From Bacteroidia bacterium (lineage in GTDB: Bacteria > Bacteroidota > Bacteroidia > Flavobacteriales > Flavobacteriaceae), in NCBI GenBank assembly GCA_030429955.1, contig JAUIGO010000028.1, positions 1 to 36,854 on the forward strand: a DNA stretch of 36,854 nt, written 5' to 3'. The notes beneath the pieces were generated by a model. That model worked only from the letters and a program-made list of their open reading frames with translations. It searched no databases and had not been told where the DNA came from. Positions 6,991 to 15,614 of the stretch are shown here, piece by piece. A program made the position numbers and the translations under genes. Each line of letters begins with the position of its first letter. The first letter of the stretch is position 1.

Positions 6991-8586
6991 TTATGATATT
7001 AATGGTAATTTTATAATAAAGGTGCTACCCTTTCCTTTTTCACTTTCTACACTTACATGACCTGAATGGTCATCAACAATTCGTTTTACATAAGCTAAAC
7101 CTAGTCCATGCCCTTTTACGTTGTGTACGTCTCCTGTGTGCTCTCTATAAAATTTTTCAAACACTCTTTTTTGCACAGATTTAGTCATACCGTTTCCTTG
7201 GTCACTTATTTTGAGAATAATACTATTGCCTACATTTTCTGTAACTACCTTTATTTTTGGTTCGTCATCAGAGTACTTTACAGCATTATCCAATATATTA
7301 ACTATAACGTTTGTAAAGTGAGTTTCGTTTGCTAAAACCGAAGATATTGACGCATCTAAATGTGTTTCAATATATCCATTTCTGTCCTCTACAATGAGTT
7401 CGATATGTGTGATGGCATCTTCAATTAGTTCGTGCAAATCAACCTTATCTTTACTTATGTTAAGTTCGTTTTTTTCTAGTTTAGATATTCTTAATACATT
7501 CTCAACTTGAGCATGCATACGTTTATTTTCGTCTTTAATCATTTTTAAGTATCGCTTTACCTTCTCTTCATCGCCAATAATTTTAGGATTTCTAATGGCA
7601 TCAAGCGCTAAATTAATAGTAGCGATAGGTGTTTTAAACTCATGCGTCATATTATTGATAAAGTCTGTTTTAATCTGTGATATCTTACGTTGTTTTATCA
7701 ATTGGTAAATGGCACTTGAATAAGCAATAATGATGATGGTTGTAAAAATGAATGACAGTAATGCCATACCTACGATAGACGACAAAACGACTTTACTCCT
7801 TTCTGGGAAATTAACATATAGCGTATACTCACTTTCGTTGTTGTTGTCCAAAAATATTGGAACGCCAAAAGTAGATTCTTTTACTAGCTCAAAATTATCT
7901 GTTTGAACTTTGGTTGCTAAATCTTTATGGTATATAGCATATTCAAAATTTATATCTATATCATTTTCCTTTAGTTTTCTAGCTAATAAATCTGATAAGT
8001 CTTTTTTTGAAACCCTTTGATGTATTGGAGAGCGCTTTGCCATATCCTTATAAGTACTTTCAAACATAACCTCCTTACTACGGGAAATTTGTACCGATTG
8101 CATTAGTAGGGCTTCAGGGGAAACCTCTAAAGATTGACTCTCACCTTTTCCATCTAGCATTTGCGTTTCATTTTTACTAGTAATTCTAGTTTCACGCTCG
8201 TTAGATATCCTGGTAACATTAATACTATCTAAACCAATGTCAATGAACGATGGAATCTTGAAATTTTCTTCTAAGATTCCGTTTCTATAAATGAGCATTT
8301 CATTAGAGTTTCCATCGTCTTGAATAATCCAAAGATTTCTAATGTCTGTGGTATCAACTTTAACACCTTTTTCGGCCATCAACTCCCTGAATCTAAACGC
8401 ATACTCCTTGTATTCCCGTTCTTCAATGGTTGTTGATGTAGTACTCAAAACGCGTTTTACTTTGTAAGTAAATTGCTCTTCTTCATTTTTTACAGTATTG
8501 TTAATATGGTAAGCTTGTACAAGGATTATACCTATAAGAGACAAGCTCATCAACACAACCAACAAGACAAATAACTTCTTACTCAT
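6991..8586 (-). CDS. Membrane sensor histidine kinase (RprX-like)
   Basis: This 531-residue protein has a membrane helix at about 5-25, a periplasmic sensor region of roughly 240 residues with no domain I recognise, and a second helix at about 268-292. The HisKA helix contains the phosphorylated His315 in the H-box MTHEFKTP. The catalytic ATPase domain has N-box NVIVNILDNAVKYS, G1 DQGNGM and G2 GHGLGLAYVKRIV. Typical length and architecture match RprX-type kinases. It is the promoter-proximal gene of the kinase-regulator operon, and the intergenic region before it holds a -7 box and four TTAACA half-sites. Confidence 0.93.
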   Translation of the reverse strand: MSKKLFVLLVVLMSLSLIGIILVQAYHINNTVKNEEEQFTYKVKRVLSTTSTTIEEREYKEYAFRFRELMAEKGVKVDTTDIRNLWIIQDDGNSNEMLIYRNGILEENFKIPSFIDIGLDSINVTRISNERETRITSKNETQMLDGKGESQSLEVSPEALLMQSVQISRSKEVMFESTYKDMAKRSPIHQRVSKKDLSDLLARKLKENDIDINFEYAIYHKDLATKVQTDNFELVKESTFGVPIFLDNNNESEYTLYVNFPERSKVVLSSIVGMALLSFIFTTIIIIAYSSAIYQLIKQRKISQIKTDFINNMTHEFKTPIATINLALDAIRNPKIIGDEEKVKRYLKMIKDENKRMHAQVENVLRISKLEKNELNISKDKVDLHELIEDAITHIELIVEDRNGYIETHLDASISSVLANETHFTNVIVNILDNAVKYSDDEPKIKVVTENVGNSIILKISDQGNGMTKSVQKRVFEKFYREHTGDVHNVKGHGLGLAYVKRIVDDHSGHVSVESEKGKGSTFIIKLPLIS

Positions 8587-8590
8587 TGCT

Positions 8591-8598
8591 CAAAATTA
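8591..8598 (-). promoter_or_regulatory. Putative -7 box (TAATTTTG) of the histidine kinase gene
   Basis: On the minus strand, TAATTTTG matches TAnnTTTG and ends 4 nt before the ATG at 8586. This predicts a leader of about 1 nt. No -33 element is visible, so the call is tentative. Confidence 0.3.
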
Positions 8599-8656
8599 AC
8601 ATTTTAACATTTAGTAGATATACCATTTAACCTTACCTTAACAAAAATGTTAAAAT
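8596..8656. promoter_or_regulatory. Cluster of four TTAACA/TGTTAA half-sites upstream of the kinase gene
   Basis: TTAACA lies at 8596-8601, 8604-8609 and 8638-8643, and its complement TGTTAA at 8648-8653. The first two form an 8-bp-period direct repeat, and the last two form a perfect inverted repeat with a 4-bp spacer. In addition, ATTTTAACATTT (8601-8612) is a perfect inverted copy of 8645-8656. The array sits 10-70 bp upstream of the kinase ATG and reads as an operator, possibly for autoregulation. Confidence 0.4.
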
Positions 8657-8663
8657 TTAGGTT

Positions 8664-9263
8664 TTATTGATATTTTTTAAGGATTTCTTGATGGATTTTT
8701 TTCACTTGTAATTTTGTGTCCCCAAGGCTGATATTCTCTATTACAAAATCAGACAGTTTTACTTTTTCCGAATCACTCCATTGGTTTTTAATAATGGCCT
8801 CCACCTTTTCTGCCGTTGAGTTATCTCGCTCTATAACTCGTTTTATTCTTATGTTTTCTGGAGCCACTACTGTTATGGTTAGGTCTAATGATTTATAGCT
8901 TCCATTTTCAAAAATGATAGCAGCTTCCTTAATAACATAAGGTGCTGCTTGCTTTTTTAGCCATCGTTTAAAATGTGACGCAACCTTTGGGTGTACAATG
9001 TTATTCATTTGTTCCAGCAAAGATTTGTCGTTGAATATTTTACCAGCTATAAATGCTTTGTTTAGGTTATTACTTTCATAAGTATCTTCACCAAATATTT
9101 GAATCAATTTACGTTTGATTACTTTTGAACGGTTCATTAAATTTTTAGCCTCAACATCAGCAATATAAATAGGAACACCTAATTCCTTAAAATAGTTGGC
9201 GACTGTGGTTTTTCCACTTCCAATGCCTCCTGTAAGCCCTACTACTTTTGGTTCTGATTTCAT
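8664..9263 (-). CDS. coaE: Dephospho-CoA kinase
   Basis: This 199-residue protein performs the last step of coenzyme A synthesis, ATP-dependent phosphorylation of the ribose 3'-hydroxyl of dephospho-CoA. The P-loop GLTGGIGSGKTTVANYF lies at residues 9-25, followed by VPIYIADVEAKNLM with the conserved catalytic Asp, and the lid-region RVIERDNSTAEKVEA. Length and motifs are standard. Its ATG overlaps the stop of the YbbR-like gene by one base (TAATG), so it is translationally coupled to it. Confidence 0.95.
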   Translation of the reverse strand: MKSEPKVVGLTGGIGSGKTTVANYFKELGVPIYIADVEAKNLMNRSKVIKRKLIQIFGEDTYESNNLNKAFIAGKIFNDKSLLEQMNNIVHPKVASHFKRWLKKQAAPYVIKEAAIIFENGSYKSLDLTITVVAPENIRIKRVIERDNSTAEKVEAIIKNQWSDSEKVKLSDFVIENISLGDTKLQVKKIHQEILKKYQ

Positions 9264-10219
9264 TATAATATAATAAATTCAATTGATTTTGTTCCTAACC
9301 TCAAATTTCTAACATTATTTGGTTGTTTTTTAATTAATGGTGCCAACTTGTTATTTGTAGCGTCCAATTTGCTATAATCACACTCAACCCTAAAGCTATT
9401 TGGAGATATCTCTTTATAATTGTCCAAACTTGTATAAAAAATGACTTCAATTTCTTTAGGAAAATATTTAATATTGACATTCTCAGGTAAATTTGTTACA
9501 ACTATAGGTACAAAAAGAGAGCCTTCTGTAAACTTCTTGACTGCACCGCTAACCAAAACATTACTTTCAGAAAATTTAACATCTGGATTGTTTTCTGGCA
9601 TCTTTAATTTAATTGATGCATTAATATCTGAATTTATATTGTTTAACTCAAAAAGCATAGTTTCTATTTTGTTAATAGAATCTAAAGCTGTTTTTGCTCC
9701 AATTACTTTTATGGAGTCTGGTTCCAGTTTATATGTTTCATCAATATCAAATCCTGTTGCATACTTTACATTCTCGTTAAGAACAACTGGAATAGTTTTT
9801 ACAAAATATGAATCGTACTGAAAATGTATAGAATCTGGACTTATTCCATTTATTTTTACGCTTGTATTAAATTGATTGACAACATTTTGAAATTGGTTGT
9901 TTTTTGTCCATAGATAGAAAGTTGGCGTTTTTGTTAATTGATTAAAATCTACTTTAAGTTTTGGTTCTACAAAATAATACTTGAGCAGGTTAAAACCATA
10001 GGTTGTTAAGGTGACATCAATAAAATGGAGTGAATCTTTTAAAATGACATCTTCTTCAGGAATATTTAGCATTTCAATATTAAAAGAAATGGTCCTTGTA
10101 TAATCTTTAGAAAGTTTTGTCAAAAATGAAAATAAAAAAGCCAATAAGATGAACAAAGCCAAAATATTAACTCTTTTGCTTTTGTATAGTTTTGATAATT
10201 TTCTTTTTATAATTGACAT
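9263..10219 (-). CDS. YbbR-like domain protein (CdaR-type)
   Basis: This 318-residue protein has one N-terminal membrane anchor (about 17-38) after a basic cytosolic segment, and then an extracytoplasmic all-beta region with weakly repeated YbbR-like units. The sequence is poorly conserved; the call rests on this topology, repeats such as GFDIDETYKLEPDSIKVIGA, and the position next to coaE, which is common in Bacteroidota. In Firmicutes the YbbR protein CdaR modulates the diadenylate cyclase CdaA; whether that holds here is unknown. The start overlaps the glycosyltransferase stop by one base (TAATG) and its stop overlaps the coaE start. Confidence 0.75.
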   Translation of the reverse strand: MSIIKRKLSKLYKSKRVNILALFILLAFLFSFLTKLSKDYTRTISFNIEMLNIPEEDVILKDSLHFIDVTLTTYGFNLLKYYFVEPKLKVDFNQLTKTPTFYLWTKNNQFQNVVNQFNTSVKINGISPDSIHFQYDSYFVKTIPVVLNENVKYATGFDIDETYKLEPDSIKVIGAKTALDSINKIETMLFELNNINSDINASIKLKMPENNPDVKFSESNVLVSGAVKKFTEGSLFVPIVVTNLPENVNIKYFPKEIEVIFYTSLDNYKEISPNSFRVECDYSKLDATNNKLAPLIKKQPNNVRNLRLGTKSIEFIIL

Positions 10220-11229
10220 TATTTAAGTTTAAAAAATAACTCAGGGAACCTTTCTTCTATATGAGCCTTTGATCTCATTAGTTTTAATGTAGATTTAATA
10301 AACCCATATCCATAACCGAAAAATTGAATACAGATTGCATATAGCGACATTAAGGCGACCGTTATGCTTTTTGTTTTTAATAATGCCAATATAAAAGCTA
10401 CAAAAAAATAAATGACAAACATTACCATTAAAAAATATATCTTGAAAAAACATAACGATAAAGCCAATAAAAAACCAAAACAGAAAACACTTGGAAACCA
10501 ATAGGTTATTTTTTTGGTTTTGGGATGCCACGCGTTTAAAATTGGTCTTACCATTCCAAATTTATGTACCTGTTTATAAAACTTTGACCATGATATTCTG
10601 CGTTTATGGTATACAAAGACATTTTCATAAAGCCTTGTTTTAAATCCTAACTTTGTAAGCCTAATTGATAAATCTGGATCTTCACCTGGATGAATATTAC
10701 CAAATCCATTAGTGGCTTCAAATGCTTTTTTAGAAATTCCCATATTAAAACTTCTTGGCTGAAATACACCAACACTAGCCTTCTTTCCTCTTATACCTCC
10801 TGTTGAAATGAAAGATGTCATTGCAAAATTAATTGCTTTCTGAATATTAGTAAAAGATTCATCTGCAGCATCTGGACCACCAAAACAATCTACATAGTTT
10901 TTATTTAAACTTTTTATTGCTTCAGTAAGATATTGATTTGGTAAAATACAGTCGGAATCCAAAATGATAAAATAGTTACCTTTGGCATGTTTCATCCCAA
11001 AATTTCTAGAATCGCCTGGCCCTGAATTAGGCTTAAAAAAATAAGAGATACTTAATTTATCACTAAAACATTTTACAATTTCATCAGATTTTATATTTGA
11101 TCCATCTTCAACAATTACTATTTCAAAATCCTTATTGCCTTGCAAAGAGACGAAACTCTGAAGAAGTTCTTTGGTTTCTTCTGGTCTGTTGTATACAGGA
11201 ATAATAAACGAAATGTCCTTTGTTGTCAT
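10219..11229 (-). CDS. Family 2 glycosyltransferase with C-terminal membrane helices
   Basis: Read from ATG 11229 this gives 336 residues. The GT-A fold begins at once with SFIIPVYNRPEE; EDGSN gives the nucleotide-binding Asp, LDSDC is the DxD-type metal motif, and the GEDPDLSIRLTKLGFKTRLY segment carries the acceptor-side ED motif. About three hydrophobic helices near 245-315 anchor it in the inner membrane. It probably transfers a sugar to a lipid-linked or membrane acceptor; donor and acceptor are unknown. An upstream TTG (11238) is in frame but overlaps the predicted -7 box, so I prefer the ATG. It heads the operon with the YbbR-like gene and coaE. Confidence 0.85.
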   Translation of the reverse strand: MTTKDISFIIPVYNRPEETKELLQSFVSLQGNKDFEIVIVEDGSNIKSDEIVKCFSDKLSISYFFKPNSGPGDSRNFGMKHAKGNYFIILDSDCILPNQYLTEAIKSLNKNYVDCFGGPDAADESFTNIQKAINFAMTSFISTGGIRGKKASVGVFQPRSFNMGISKKAFEATNGFGNIHPGEDPDLSIRLTKLGFKTRLYENVFVYHKRRISWSKFYKQVHKFGMVRPILNAWHPKTKKITYWFPSVFCFGFLLALSLCFFKIYFLMVMFVIYFFVAFILALLKTKSITVALMSLYAICIQFFGYGYGFIKSTLKLMRSKAHIEERFPELFFKLK

Positions 11230-11235
11230 ACTAAA

Positions 11236-11243
11236 CAAAGGTA
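11236..11243 (-). promoter_or_regulatory. Putative -7 box (TACCTTTG) of the glycosyltransferase operon
   Basis: This exact TAnnTTTG match on the minus strand ends 6 nt before the ATG at 11229, predicting a leader of about 3 nt. The upstream terminator at 11273-11304 isolates it from the T9SS-substrate gene. Confidence 0.4.
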
Positions 11244-11272
11244 ACTAAAGAAGATTAAACTTAGGACATAAA

Positions 11273-11304
11273 AAAAACCTCAAAAACAAAGTTTTGAGGT
11301 TTTT
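11273..11304 (-). terminator. Intrinsic terminator after the T9SS-substrate gene
   Basis: A perfect 13-bp stem pairs 11273-11285 with 11292-11304 around a 6-nt loop; its core is ACCTCAAAA against TTTTGAGGT. On the minus strand the stem runs straight into a U-tract (A-run at 11271-11277 on the plus strand). It lies 22 nt beyond the stop of the secreted-protein gene. Confidence 0.85.
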
Positions 11305-11325
11305 AATTATATTTAAAAAAGTATG

Positions 11326-12846
11326 TTATTTCTTAATAACTTTTAAGGTTTCAACTGTATCGTTGATGCTTACTTTTACAAAGTAAGGACCAGATTGCAA
11401 CGATGACATATCTAAGTCACCTCTTTGTACATTCATTTCAGTACGCATTACTTCTTGACCTAACATATTAAACACAGACACATTTTGAATGTTTTGTTGT
11501 GCTTTTAAAGTTAATTTATCCTTAACTGGATTAGGGAAATATGATAAGGCAACTTCTTCTTCAAATGATTGATTAGATAAAGAAGGATCAAAATAACCAA
11601 TATCAAAAGTATCTTCATCACCAGTTCCCCAAGTGTCAACTTGTAAATAATAAGTTCCAGCTGCTAAAGTTGTAACAATCTCTGACAAATAGTTTGACCC
11701 ATCAACATCATCATTACATGCTATTTCAGTAAAGGTAGTCATATCACCACAATCAGAAGCAGAATATAAAGCCATTACAGTATCAGTAGCTGTTCCATCG
11801 CTATAATTTGTGGTAAGCGTCACTTCAGCTCCTGCAGTTGTAAATTTAAACCAAACTGATTGGTCAGTTGATTGACTAAATGACCAACAAGCTCCTGATG
11901 GTTCATTAGCTTCTGTAGTAGCTAAAAAATTATTATAAGTTCCGCCAGTAGATGGTGTTCCTACCATAGACGTTAAATCAATAGCACTACAAGCAGAGTC
12001 ATTTACAGGTCCTGTAGAAAAATTATACGCGGCACTCCAAGCAGTAGGACCACCAGAACAAATTGTTCTAACATATAAATCATAATTAGTTGAAGCAGAT
12101 AAACCAGAAGCTGTATCTGTAGTTATCCCAGTCGCGGTTGTGCCACTATCTACTGGCGAATCAACATCTGGGTCTTCACCATCATTCATAACAGCCCAAT
12201 CATAACCACCAACCTCTAAGGCTACACTTCCCCAGCTTAAATCAATAGCACTTCCAGTAAAATTTGTTGCGCTTAAACTACCAGGTGCATTACATGTTGA
12301 TGAAGCAGCGACACTTATATCATCGATATACCAATTGTCACCATCATCATTTGTATGAACAAAAGCAATGTAAATTGTCATGCCATCATAAGCACTTAGA
12401 TTCACAACTTTTTCTTCATAAACATTATATGTTGTATTTAAAGTTGCTTCAGTCCAAGTTTGAACTGTAGAGAAATCTCCAGGAGTAGTTTGCGAATTAG
12501 TTGAAACTCGTATTTGATAAACAGAATTATATACTGGAGAATAAGCTTGTCTAGTAAAAAAACTTAATTCAGCAGCAGAAACACCTGTTAAATCAATAGC
12601 AGAAGTTACTAACCAATCCTCTTTAGGTTGACCTGCGTCAGTAGCATCATATCTAATATATGCAGCATTAGTCCCTGAGTTCGCAGTTGTGCTAATCTGC
12701 CAAACTTGAGCGGCACCAAAGCCGTTGTCAAAACTTGTCCAACCAGCAGGAGGTACAACACCACCTTCAAAATCTTCGGTAAGTTGTGCGTTAGATTGCC
12801 AATTAAAGGCAATTAGTAAAATAAATAATAAAGTAATTTTTTTCAT
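11326..12846 (-). CDS. Secreted multidomain protein with type IX secretion sorting domain
   Basis: This 506-residue protein has a Sec signal peptide at 1-20 ending SNAQ. Residues ~22-178 are a choice-of-anchor-J/cleaved-adhesin-like jelly roll, opening FEGGVVPPAGW and ending with NWYIDDISV. Residues ~186-278 look like a fibronectin type III module. A third Asp/Thr-rich beta domain at ~283-425 has CNDD and YLQVDTWGTGDEDTFDI motifs. The C-terminal ~75 residues (YFPNPVKDKLTL, VFNMLGQEV, GPYFVKV, VIKK) are a T9SS type A sorting domain, so the mature protein should cross the outer membrane and be released or surface-attached. No catalytic domain is visible; adhesion or matrix binding is the likeliest role. 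It is a single-gene unit with a terminator and its own upstream region. Confidence 0.92.
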   Translation of the reverse strand: MKKITLLFILLIAFNWQSNAQLTEDFEGGVVPPAGWTSFDNGFGAAQVWQISTTANSGTNAAYIRYDATDAGQPKEDWLVTSAIDLTGVSAAELSFFTRQAYSPVYNSVYQIRVSTNSQTTPGDFSTVQTWTEATLNTTYNVYEEKVVNLSAYDGMTIYIAFVHTNDDGDNWYIDDISVAASSTCNAPGSLSATNFTGSAIDLSWGSVALEVGGYDWAVMNDGEDPDVDSPVDSGTTATGITTDTASGLSASTNYDLYVRTICSGGPTAWSAAYNFSTGPVNDSACSAIDLTSMVGTPSTGGTYNNFLATTEANEPSGACWSFSQSTDQSVWFKFTTAGAEVTLTTNYSDGTATDTVMALYSASDCGDMTTFTEIACNDDVDGSNYLSEIVTTLAAGTYYLQVDTWGTGDEDTFDIGYFDPSLSNQSFEEEVALSYFPNPVKDKLTLKAQQNIQNVSVFNMLGQEVMRTEMNVQRGDLDMSSLQSGPYFVKVSINDTVETLKVIKK

Positions 12847-12932
12847 AATAGGTATGTTTATTAAGATTAATAAGGTTTTTAACAGCCTAAATTTATACTA
12901 TTAAATCACAATAGCATGATTACTAATATATT

Positions 12933-12960
12933 AATCGATTATATACCAAATATATCGATT
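12933..12960. promoter_or_regulatory. 28-bp dyad AATCGAT-N14-ATCGATT upstream of the T9SS-substrate gene
   Basis: Two ATCGAT palindromes (12934-12939 and 12954-12959) are exactly 20 bp apart, about two helical turns. The perfect inverted repeat extends to 10 bp per arm (12930-12939 with 12954-12963). The site lies about 87 bp upstream of the ATG at 12846. The same arrangement recurs at 22956-22983. It is probably an operator for a dimeric or tetrameric regulator; the regulator is not identified. Confidence 0.55.
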
Positions 12961-13030
12961 AATTGTTAATAAAAAAAAATGAATGGTTGGCTTTTTCCGA
13001 TTAAAATTTACTAATCTTTTTAAGAATGGG

Positions 13031-13846
13031 TTATTCTTTGATGAAATGTTCCATCACAGCATCACTAACTCCCATATTACTAAAACCACCATCATTATAT
13101 AGGTTTTGTAGTGTGACACGCTTTGTTAAATCACTAAATAATGTCACCGTATAGTTTGCACAATCCAATGCTGTTGCGTTACCAAGAGGCGACATTTTCT
13201 CAGCATAAGCTATAAAACCATCAAAACCTTTTACACCTTGTCCTGCAGTAGTTGGCGTTGGTGATTGTGAAATAGTGTTGACACGTACTTTTTTATCGCG
13301 TCCAAAAAAGTAACCAAAACTTCGAGCTATACTCTCTAAATAAGCCTTGTTATCTGCCATGTCATTATAGTCAGGGAATACACGCTGAGCAGCCATATAT
13401 GTTAGTGCTACAATGCTTCCCCATTCATTCATGGCATCTGCTTGGTATAAAGATTTCATTACCTTATGAAATGACATCGCCGAAACATCTGTGCCTTTTT
13501 GTGTCCAATCGTAATTCTGGTCTGTATAATGTTTGCCTTTTCTAACATTAATAGACATGCCTATGGAGTGTAATACGAAGTCTAATTTTCCTCCTAAAAT
13601 TTCCATGGATTTCTCAACAAGGTTTTGTAAATCTTCCTCTGAAGTTGCATCTGCAGGTATAATTTGAGAGCCCGTTTTTTCAGCCAATTCATTAATTTGA
13701 CCCATTCTCATCGCAATAGGAGCATTGGTTAACACAAACGTACCTCCTTCTTCATGAACGCGTTCTGCTGTTTTCCAAGCAATTGAGTTAGCGTCTAAAG
13801 CTCCAAATATGATTCCTCTTTTTCCTTTTAGTAAATTGTATGACAT
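13031..13846 (-). CDS. fabI: Enoyl-[acyl-carrier-protein] reductase (NADH)
   Basis: This 271-residue short-chain-dehydrogenase-fold enzyme performs the last reduction of each fatty acid elongation cycle. The start has FabI's nucleotide-binding pattern KGKRGIIFGALDANSIAW (where most SDRs have a glycine-rich TGxxxGIG). The active site has Tyr150, Tyr160 and Lys167 with the FabI-type Y-x6-K spacing, in TYMAAQRVFPDYNDMADNK. SQSPTPTTAGQGVKGF covers the flexible substrate-binding loop. It is monocistronic or the last gene of the bamD operon; a -7 box overlapping the end of recN suggests its own promoter. Confidence 0.95.
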   Translation of the reverse strand: MSYNLLKGKRGIIFGALDANSIAWKTAERVHEEGGTFVLTNAPIAMRMGQINELAEKTGSQIIPADATSEEDLQNLVEKSMEILGGKLDFVLHSIGMSINVRKGKHYTDQNYDWTQKGTDVSAMSFHKVMKSLYQADAMNEWGSIVALTYMAAQRVFPDYNDMADNKAYLESIARSFGYFFGRDKKVRVNTISQSPTPTTAGQGVKGFDGFIAYAEKMSPLGNATALDCANYTVTLFSDLTKRVTLQNLYNDGGFSNMGVSDAVMEHFIKE

Positions 13847-13881
13847 GGCTATTTTATTTAGTTGTTAGTTGATTTTAATTT

Positions 13882-13889
13882 CAAAGATA
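13882..13889 (-). promoter_or_regulatory. Putative -7 box (TATCTTTG) of fabI
   Basis: This exact TAnnTTTG match on the minus strand lies 35 nt upstream of the fabI ATG (13846) and just past the recN stop, suggesting fabI can be transcribed on its own. No clear -33 element is visible. Confidence 0.4.
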
Positions 13890-13892
13890 CTA

Positions 13893-15545
13893 TTAATTCA
13901 ATAATTGCTTGGCATGAGCAATGGCTGATGTTGATATTTTTTTACCACCAAGCATTTGTGCAATTTCTACAATACGCTCGTCTTGATTTAATTTTACCAA
14001 ATGGGTAGTGGTTTTATCATTAATATCTTCTTTATATACTTTAAAATGGTTATCGCCTTTAGCAGCAATTTGTGGCAAATGTGTTATTGAAAACACTTGC
14101 ATTGATCTACTCATTTGATGCATAATATCTGCCATTTTTGTTGATATTTCGCCCGAAACTCCTGTGTCTATTTCATCAAACATAATGGTTGGTAAATTCA
14201 TGTACTTAGTCAAAATTGATTTTATGGCTAACATAATTCTTGATAATTCACCTCCAGAAGCTGCTTTTTTCAAAGGTAAAAACTCACTGCCTTTATTGGC
14301 GCTAAACAATAATTCAATGGTATCTTTTCCGTTGGAATAAAATTCATCAGACAGTTTTAAATCAATTTTAAATTTAGCGTTAGGCATTCCTAAATCATTC
14401 AAAATAGTTTCCGTTTGTTGAATAAATTCAGGGATTACTTTTTTTCTATTTTCATGTATTGCTTTTGCTAATTCATCCATTTTTTTAGTTTGCAACTTGA
14501 TTTCTTGTTCATTCTTGTTAATATCATCATCAATGGTCTCATAAGATTGAACTTTCTCATCTAATTCATTTTGAATGCTTAAAAGCTCTTCTATATTTTC
14601 AGCAGTATGCTTTTGCATTAAATTATTTATACTCTGAAGTTTAGCATTGACTTCTTCTAAACGAACTGGATTTAACTCCAAACCGTCTTGTAATTCTTCA
14701 ATTTCAGATTGCAAATCGTCTAATTCAATATAACTGCTTACAATTCTATTGTATAGTTCTTCGTAAGTTTTAGAGATTGCTGAGAGTTTAGAAAAACTAG
14801 ATTTTAAAGCTGATAAGCTCTGTAAAACTCCTATCTGTTCTTCATTTAGAAGTTGGTTGGAAAGATTCAATTCTTCAGTTACAAACTCAACGTTACTTAA
14901 AGTTGATTGTTCTTCTTCTAAATCTTCAAGATTAACAGTTTTAAGTTCAGCTTCTAATAGTTCATTGAGTAAAAATGAATTATAATCATGTTCTTTAATT
15001 GCTTCGCTTTTTTGTTTCAGCAATGCATCCAAATTCTTTATTTTGGCTTTATATTCAGAAAGATTGTGTTTATAATCTGAAAGAATATTTTGATTTTTTG
15101 CCAAGGCATCCAAAATATCAAATTGAAAATCGTTGTTGGTAAGCTCTAGCGTTTGATGTTGTGAATGGATATCAATTAAATGTTCTCCTAAAATTGACAA
15201 CACATTCAAATTTACAGGAGAATCATTTACAAAAGCACGAGATTTTCCTGATGGCAGAATCTCTCTTCTAATGATGGTTTCAGGTTCGTAATCTAAGTCT
15301 TCTTGTTTAAATAACTCTTTTAAATCATAATTTGCTATATCAAAAGTAGCTTCAACTATACATTTGCTTGAGGTGTCATTAATAACTGTTAAGTCGGCTC
15401 GTTTACCTAAAATCAATGAGAGACCTCCTAGTAAAATTGATTTTCCAGCGCCAGTTTCTCCAGTAATAATAGACAAACCGCTGTTAAACCCAACATGAAG
15501 ATTCTCAATTAAGGCATAATTTTGTATGGTTAGTTTTGTTAGCAA
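13893..15545 (-). CDS. recN: DNA repair protein RecN
   Basis: This 550-residue SMC-like ATPase acts in double-strand break repair. The N-terminal ATPase half carries Walker A GETGAGKS (29-36). The middle (about 150-370) is an Asp/Glu/Leu/Lys-rich antiparallel coiled coil. The C-terminal half has the ABC signature AASGGELSR and Walker B IMFDEIDTGVSG, followed by the H-loop region FSITHLPQIAA. The start is TTG at 15545 (MLTKLTIQNYALIENL), matching the standard RecN N-terminus; no in-frame ATG fits. It lies downstream of the DUF4835 gene in the bamD-to-recN block. Confidence 0.95.
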   Translation of the reverse strand: MLTKLTIQNYALIENLHVGFNSGLSIITGETGAGKSILLGGLSLILGKRADLTVINDTSSKCIVEATFDIANYDLKELFKQEDLDYEPETIIRREILPSGKSRAFVNDSPVNLNVLSILGEHLIDIHSQHQTLELTNNDFQFDILDALAKNQNILSDYKHNLSEYKAKIKNLDALLKQKSEAIKEHDYNSFLLNELLEAELKTVNLEDLEEEQSTLSNVEFVTEELNLSNQLLNEEQIGVLQSLSALKSSFSKLSAISKTYEELYNRIVSSYIELDDLQSEIEELQDGLELNPVRLEEVNAKLQSINNLMQKHTAENIEELLSIQNELDEKVQSYETIDDDINKNEQEIKLQTKKMDELAKAIHENRKKVIPEFIQQTETILNDLGMPNAKFKIDLKLSDEFYSNGKDTIELLFSANKGSEFLPLKKAASGGELSRIMLAIKSILTKYMNLPTIMFDEIDTGVSGEISTKMADIMHQMSRSMQVFSITHLPQIAAKGDNHFKVYKEDINDKTTTHLVKLNQDERIVEIAQMLGGKKISTSAIAHAKQLLN

Positions 15546-15614
15546 CGAGGTAATATATTAAATGAAATAGATGAGTTACTAAAATAAGAATACTAAAGCA
15601 ATTAATACAATTTT

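Noticed and set aside
12264-12470. 68-codon plus-strand frame rich in His and Leu
   Set aside because: It is antisense to the T9SS-substrate gene; its composition mirrors the Ser/Asp/Tyr-rich codons of the real gene.
12964-13020. A9 run downstream of fabI as an intrinsic terminator
   Set aside because: On the minus strand it gives a T-run, but the preceding sequence forms only a 2-3 bp stem.
13022-13038. AAGAAT-GGGTT-ATTCTT hairpin at the fabI stop as a terminator
   Set aside because: The stem is only 6 bp and on the minus strand is followed by an A-run, not a T-run.
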